In this document: piece by piece, positions 5,795-6,456 of the stretch
Layout: every line of letters starts with the position of its first letter
Numbering within the stretch: position 1 is the first letter of the stretch
NCBI GenBank assembly: GCA_949298295.1
Contig: CASFWS010000058.1
Coordinates: 1 to 6,456, forward strand
Length of the DNA stretch: 6,456 nt
Source: an uncultured Bacillota bacterium
GTDB lineage: Bacteria; Bacillota_I; Bacilli_A; RFN20; CAG-826
Reading direction: 5' to 3'
Notes under the pieces: model-generated
What the model saw: only the letters and a program-made list of their open reading frames with translations
What the model was told of the DNA's origin: nothing
The model's database searches: none
Position numbers and translations under genes: made by a program

Positions 5795-6456
5795 CTACTT
5801 CCTCAACCCGTACATCAGGATCCCGCCGGCCACTGCGACATTGAGGGAGTCGATGTTTCCCATCTCGATCTTGACCCGGCCGTCGCTATGGTCGCGGATG
5901 TAGGGAGAAATGCCATGGGACTCGCTTCCGAGGACTAGGGCCAGTTTCTCCTTCCCGAGGTACTCCTCGGGCGGAAGGGAAGATTGAAGGTCGCTAGCCA
6001 AAAGGAAATAGCCGCTTTCCTTGAGGCTTCTCACCGCTTCCTCCGCCTTCAGGAAATGGAGGCGAAGCTGGAAGATGGCCCCTTGGGAGGCCATGAGGGC
6101 CTTGCTCGAATAAGGGGAAGCCGACGGGGGAAGAAGCACGATATCTAGATAAGAGAAAGCCAATGCCGTCCTGAGAATCGTCCCGAGGTTCCCCGGGTCG
6201 CCTACCCCGTCGAGGAGGAGAACGCGAGGCGAGGAGAAAGGCTCCTCTTCCTTCTTCCGGCATAGGGCCAAGACCCCTTCGGGGTGGACGAGGGAAGTGA
6301 CTTTCTTGTAAGCCCGCTCGGAGAGGCGGGTCGTCTTTGGGAAAGAGAAGCCGAAATCGTCGGTCTCGAAGAGCTCGAGGACCTCTCCGTGCCGGAGAGC
6401 TTCCTCGACGAGGTGCCTCCCCTCGGCGAGGAAGAAAGGACCCTTCCCGTCCTTTA
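5795..6456 (-). CDS. SpoU/TrmH-family RNA 2'-O-ribose methyltransferase, right copy (5'-truncated by window)
   Basis: This copy is open over 219 complete codons to TAG at 5795-5797. By alignment with the left copy only about the first 22 codons and the start lie beyond the edge. It has the SpoU substrate-binding domain (LAEGRHLVEEALRHGE) and, after a Lys/Glu-rich linker (CRKKEEEPFSS), the SPOUT knot domain: LDGVGDPGNLGTILRTA, then LGSESHGIS with the invariant-type Glu, then MGNIDSLNVAVAGG with the SLN signature. Known relatives methylate specific nucleotides of 23S rRNA or tRNA using S-adenosylmethionine. The substrate here cannot be deduced. Glu replaces the left copy's amber codon (LELFETDDF), so this is probably the functional member of the pair. 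A terminator follows directly, so in this window it ends its own transcription unit. Confidence 0.92.
   Translation of the reverse strand, partial: KDGKGPFFLAEGRHLVEEALRHGEVLELFETDDFGFSFPKTTRLSERAYKKVTSLVHPEGVLALCRKKEEEPFSSPRVLLLDGVGDPGNLGTILRTALAFSYLDIVLLPPSASPYSSKALMASQGAIFQLRLHFLKAEEAVRSLKESGYFLLASDLQSSLPPEEYLGKEKLALVLGSESHGISPYIRDHSDGRVKIEMGNIDSLNVAVAGGILMYGLRK
5795..6456. repeat. Direct repeat, right copy (methyltransferase gene)
   Basis: This is the partner of the repeat at 3500-4161, in the same orientation, 2295 bases away and without gaps. The repeat reaches the window edge, so its outer boundary, and whether more of the Sel1-side flank is duplicated, cannot be seen. Confidence 0.9.

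Noticed and set aside
3500..5797. Reassignment of TAG to an amino acid to rescue the left methyltransferase (and fuse the right copy to the in-frame Sel1 protein)
   Set aside because: TAG sits at the natural end of the Sel1 gene, the right methyltransferase and the 855-residue gene. The apparent methyltransferase-Sel1 fusion would translate through a terminator and promoter. Ordinary stop use explains all but one site.
1..6456. CRISPR array, tRNA or rRNA genes, transposase or insertion-sequence ends
   Set aside because: I saw no regularly spaced repeats, no cloverleaf-like segment, no transposase motifs and no terminal inverted repeats with target duplications. The duplicated methyltransferase has no mobile-element signature at its visible boundary.

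Overview
The window is about 57-58% GC by eye and appears to be ordinary bacterial chromosome. Every gene I can support lies on the minus strand, so transcription runs from right to left. Short intergenic gaps, 4-base stop/start overlaps, purine-rich ribosome binding sites and a Rho-independent terminator fit a bacterium. Signal-anchored surface proteins, a TrmH-like methyltransferase and a Sel1 protein with an N-terminal zinc ribbon would suit an uncultured Firmicutes/Bacilli-type, probably host-associated organism. That placement is weak, because no marker gene is present. TAG and TGA both end genes here, so the genetic code looks standard.

Layout from right to left, in the direction of transcription. 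(1) 5795-6456: a SpoU/TrmH-family RNA 2'-O-ribose methyltransferase, open throughout, with its first ~22 codons beyond the right edge. (2) 5757-5779: an intrinsic terminator, followed by an extended -10 promoter at 5724-5732. (3) 4322-5707: a zinc-ribbon plus Sel1-repeat protein. (4) 3500-4228: a second copy of the same methyltransferase, about 90% identical in DNA, interrupted by one in-frame amber codon at 4070-4072. (5) 2739-3440: a small membrane-anchored or secreted protein carrying a run of nine G near its 5' end. (6) 175-2742: an 855-residue secreted protein with beta-helix-like composition. (7) 56-174: an intergenic gap holding a strong imperfect inverted repeat. (8) 1-55: the first 18 codons of a probable further gene.

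How the parts fit. The left methyltransferase copy overlaps the maximal reading frame of the small surface gene (GTGA), and the small surface gene overlaps the large one (ATGA). Genes 4-6 therefore look like one co-transcribed, translationally coupled unit delivering two envelope proteins. The Sel1 gene sits between the two methyltransferase copies. These form a direct repeat exactly 2295 bases apart with no indels, so recombination between them could delete or amplify the Sel1 gene.

The points most worth a second look are the G9 tract in the surface gene (a candidate phase-variation switch), the amber-interrupted but otherwise well-conserved methyltransferase copy, and the structured gap at 79-140. 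I did not find a clear defence system, mobile element, CRISPR array or RNA gene.
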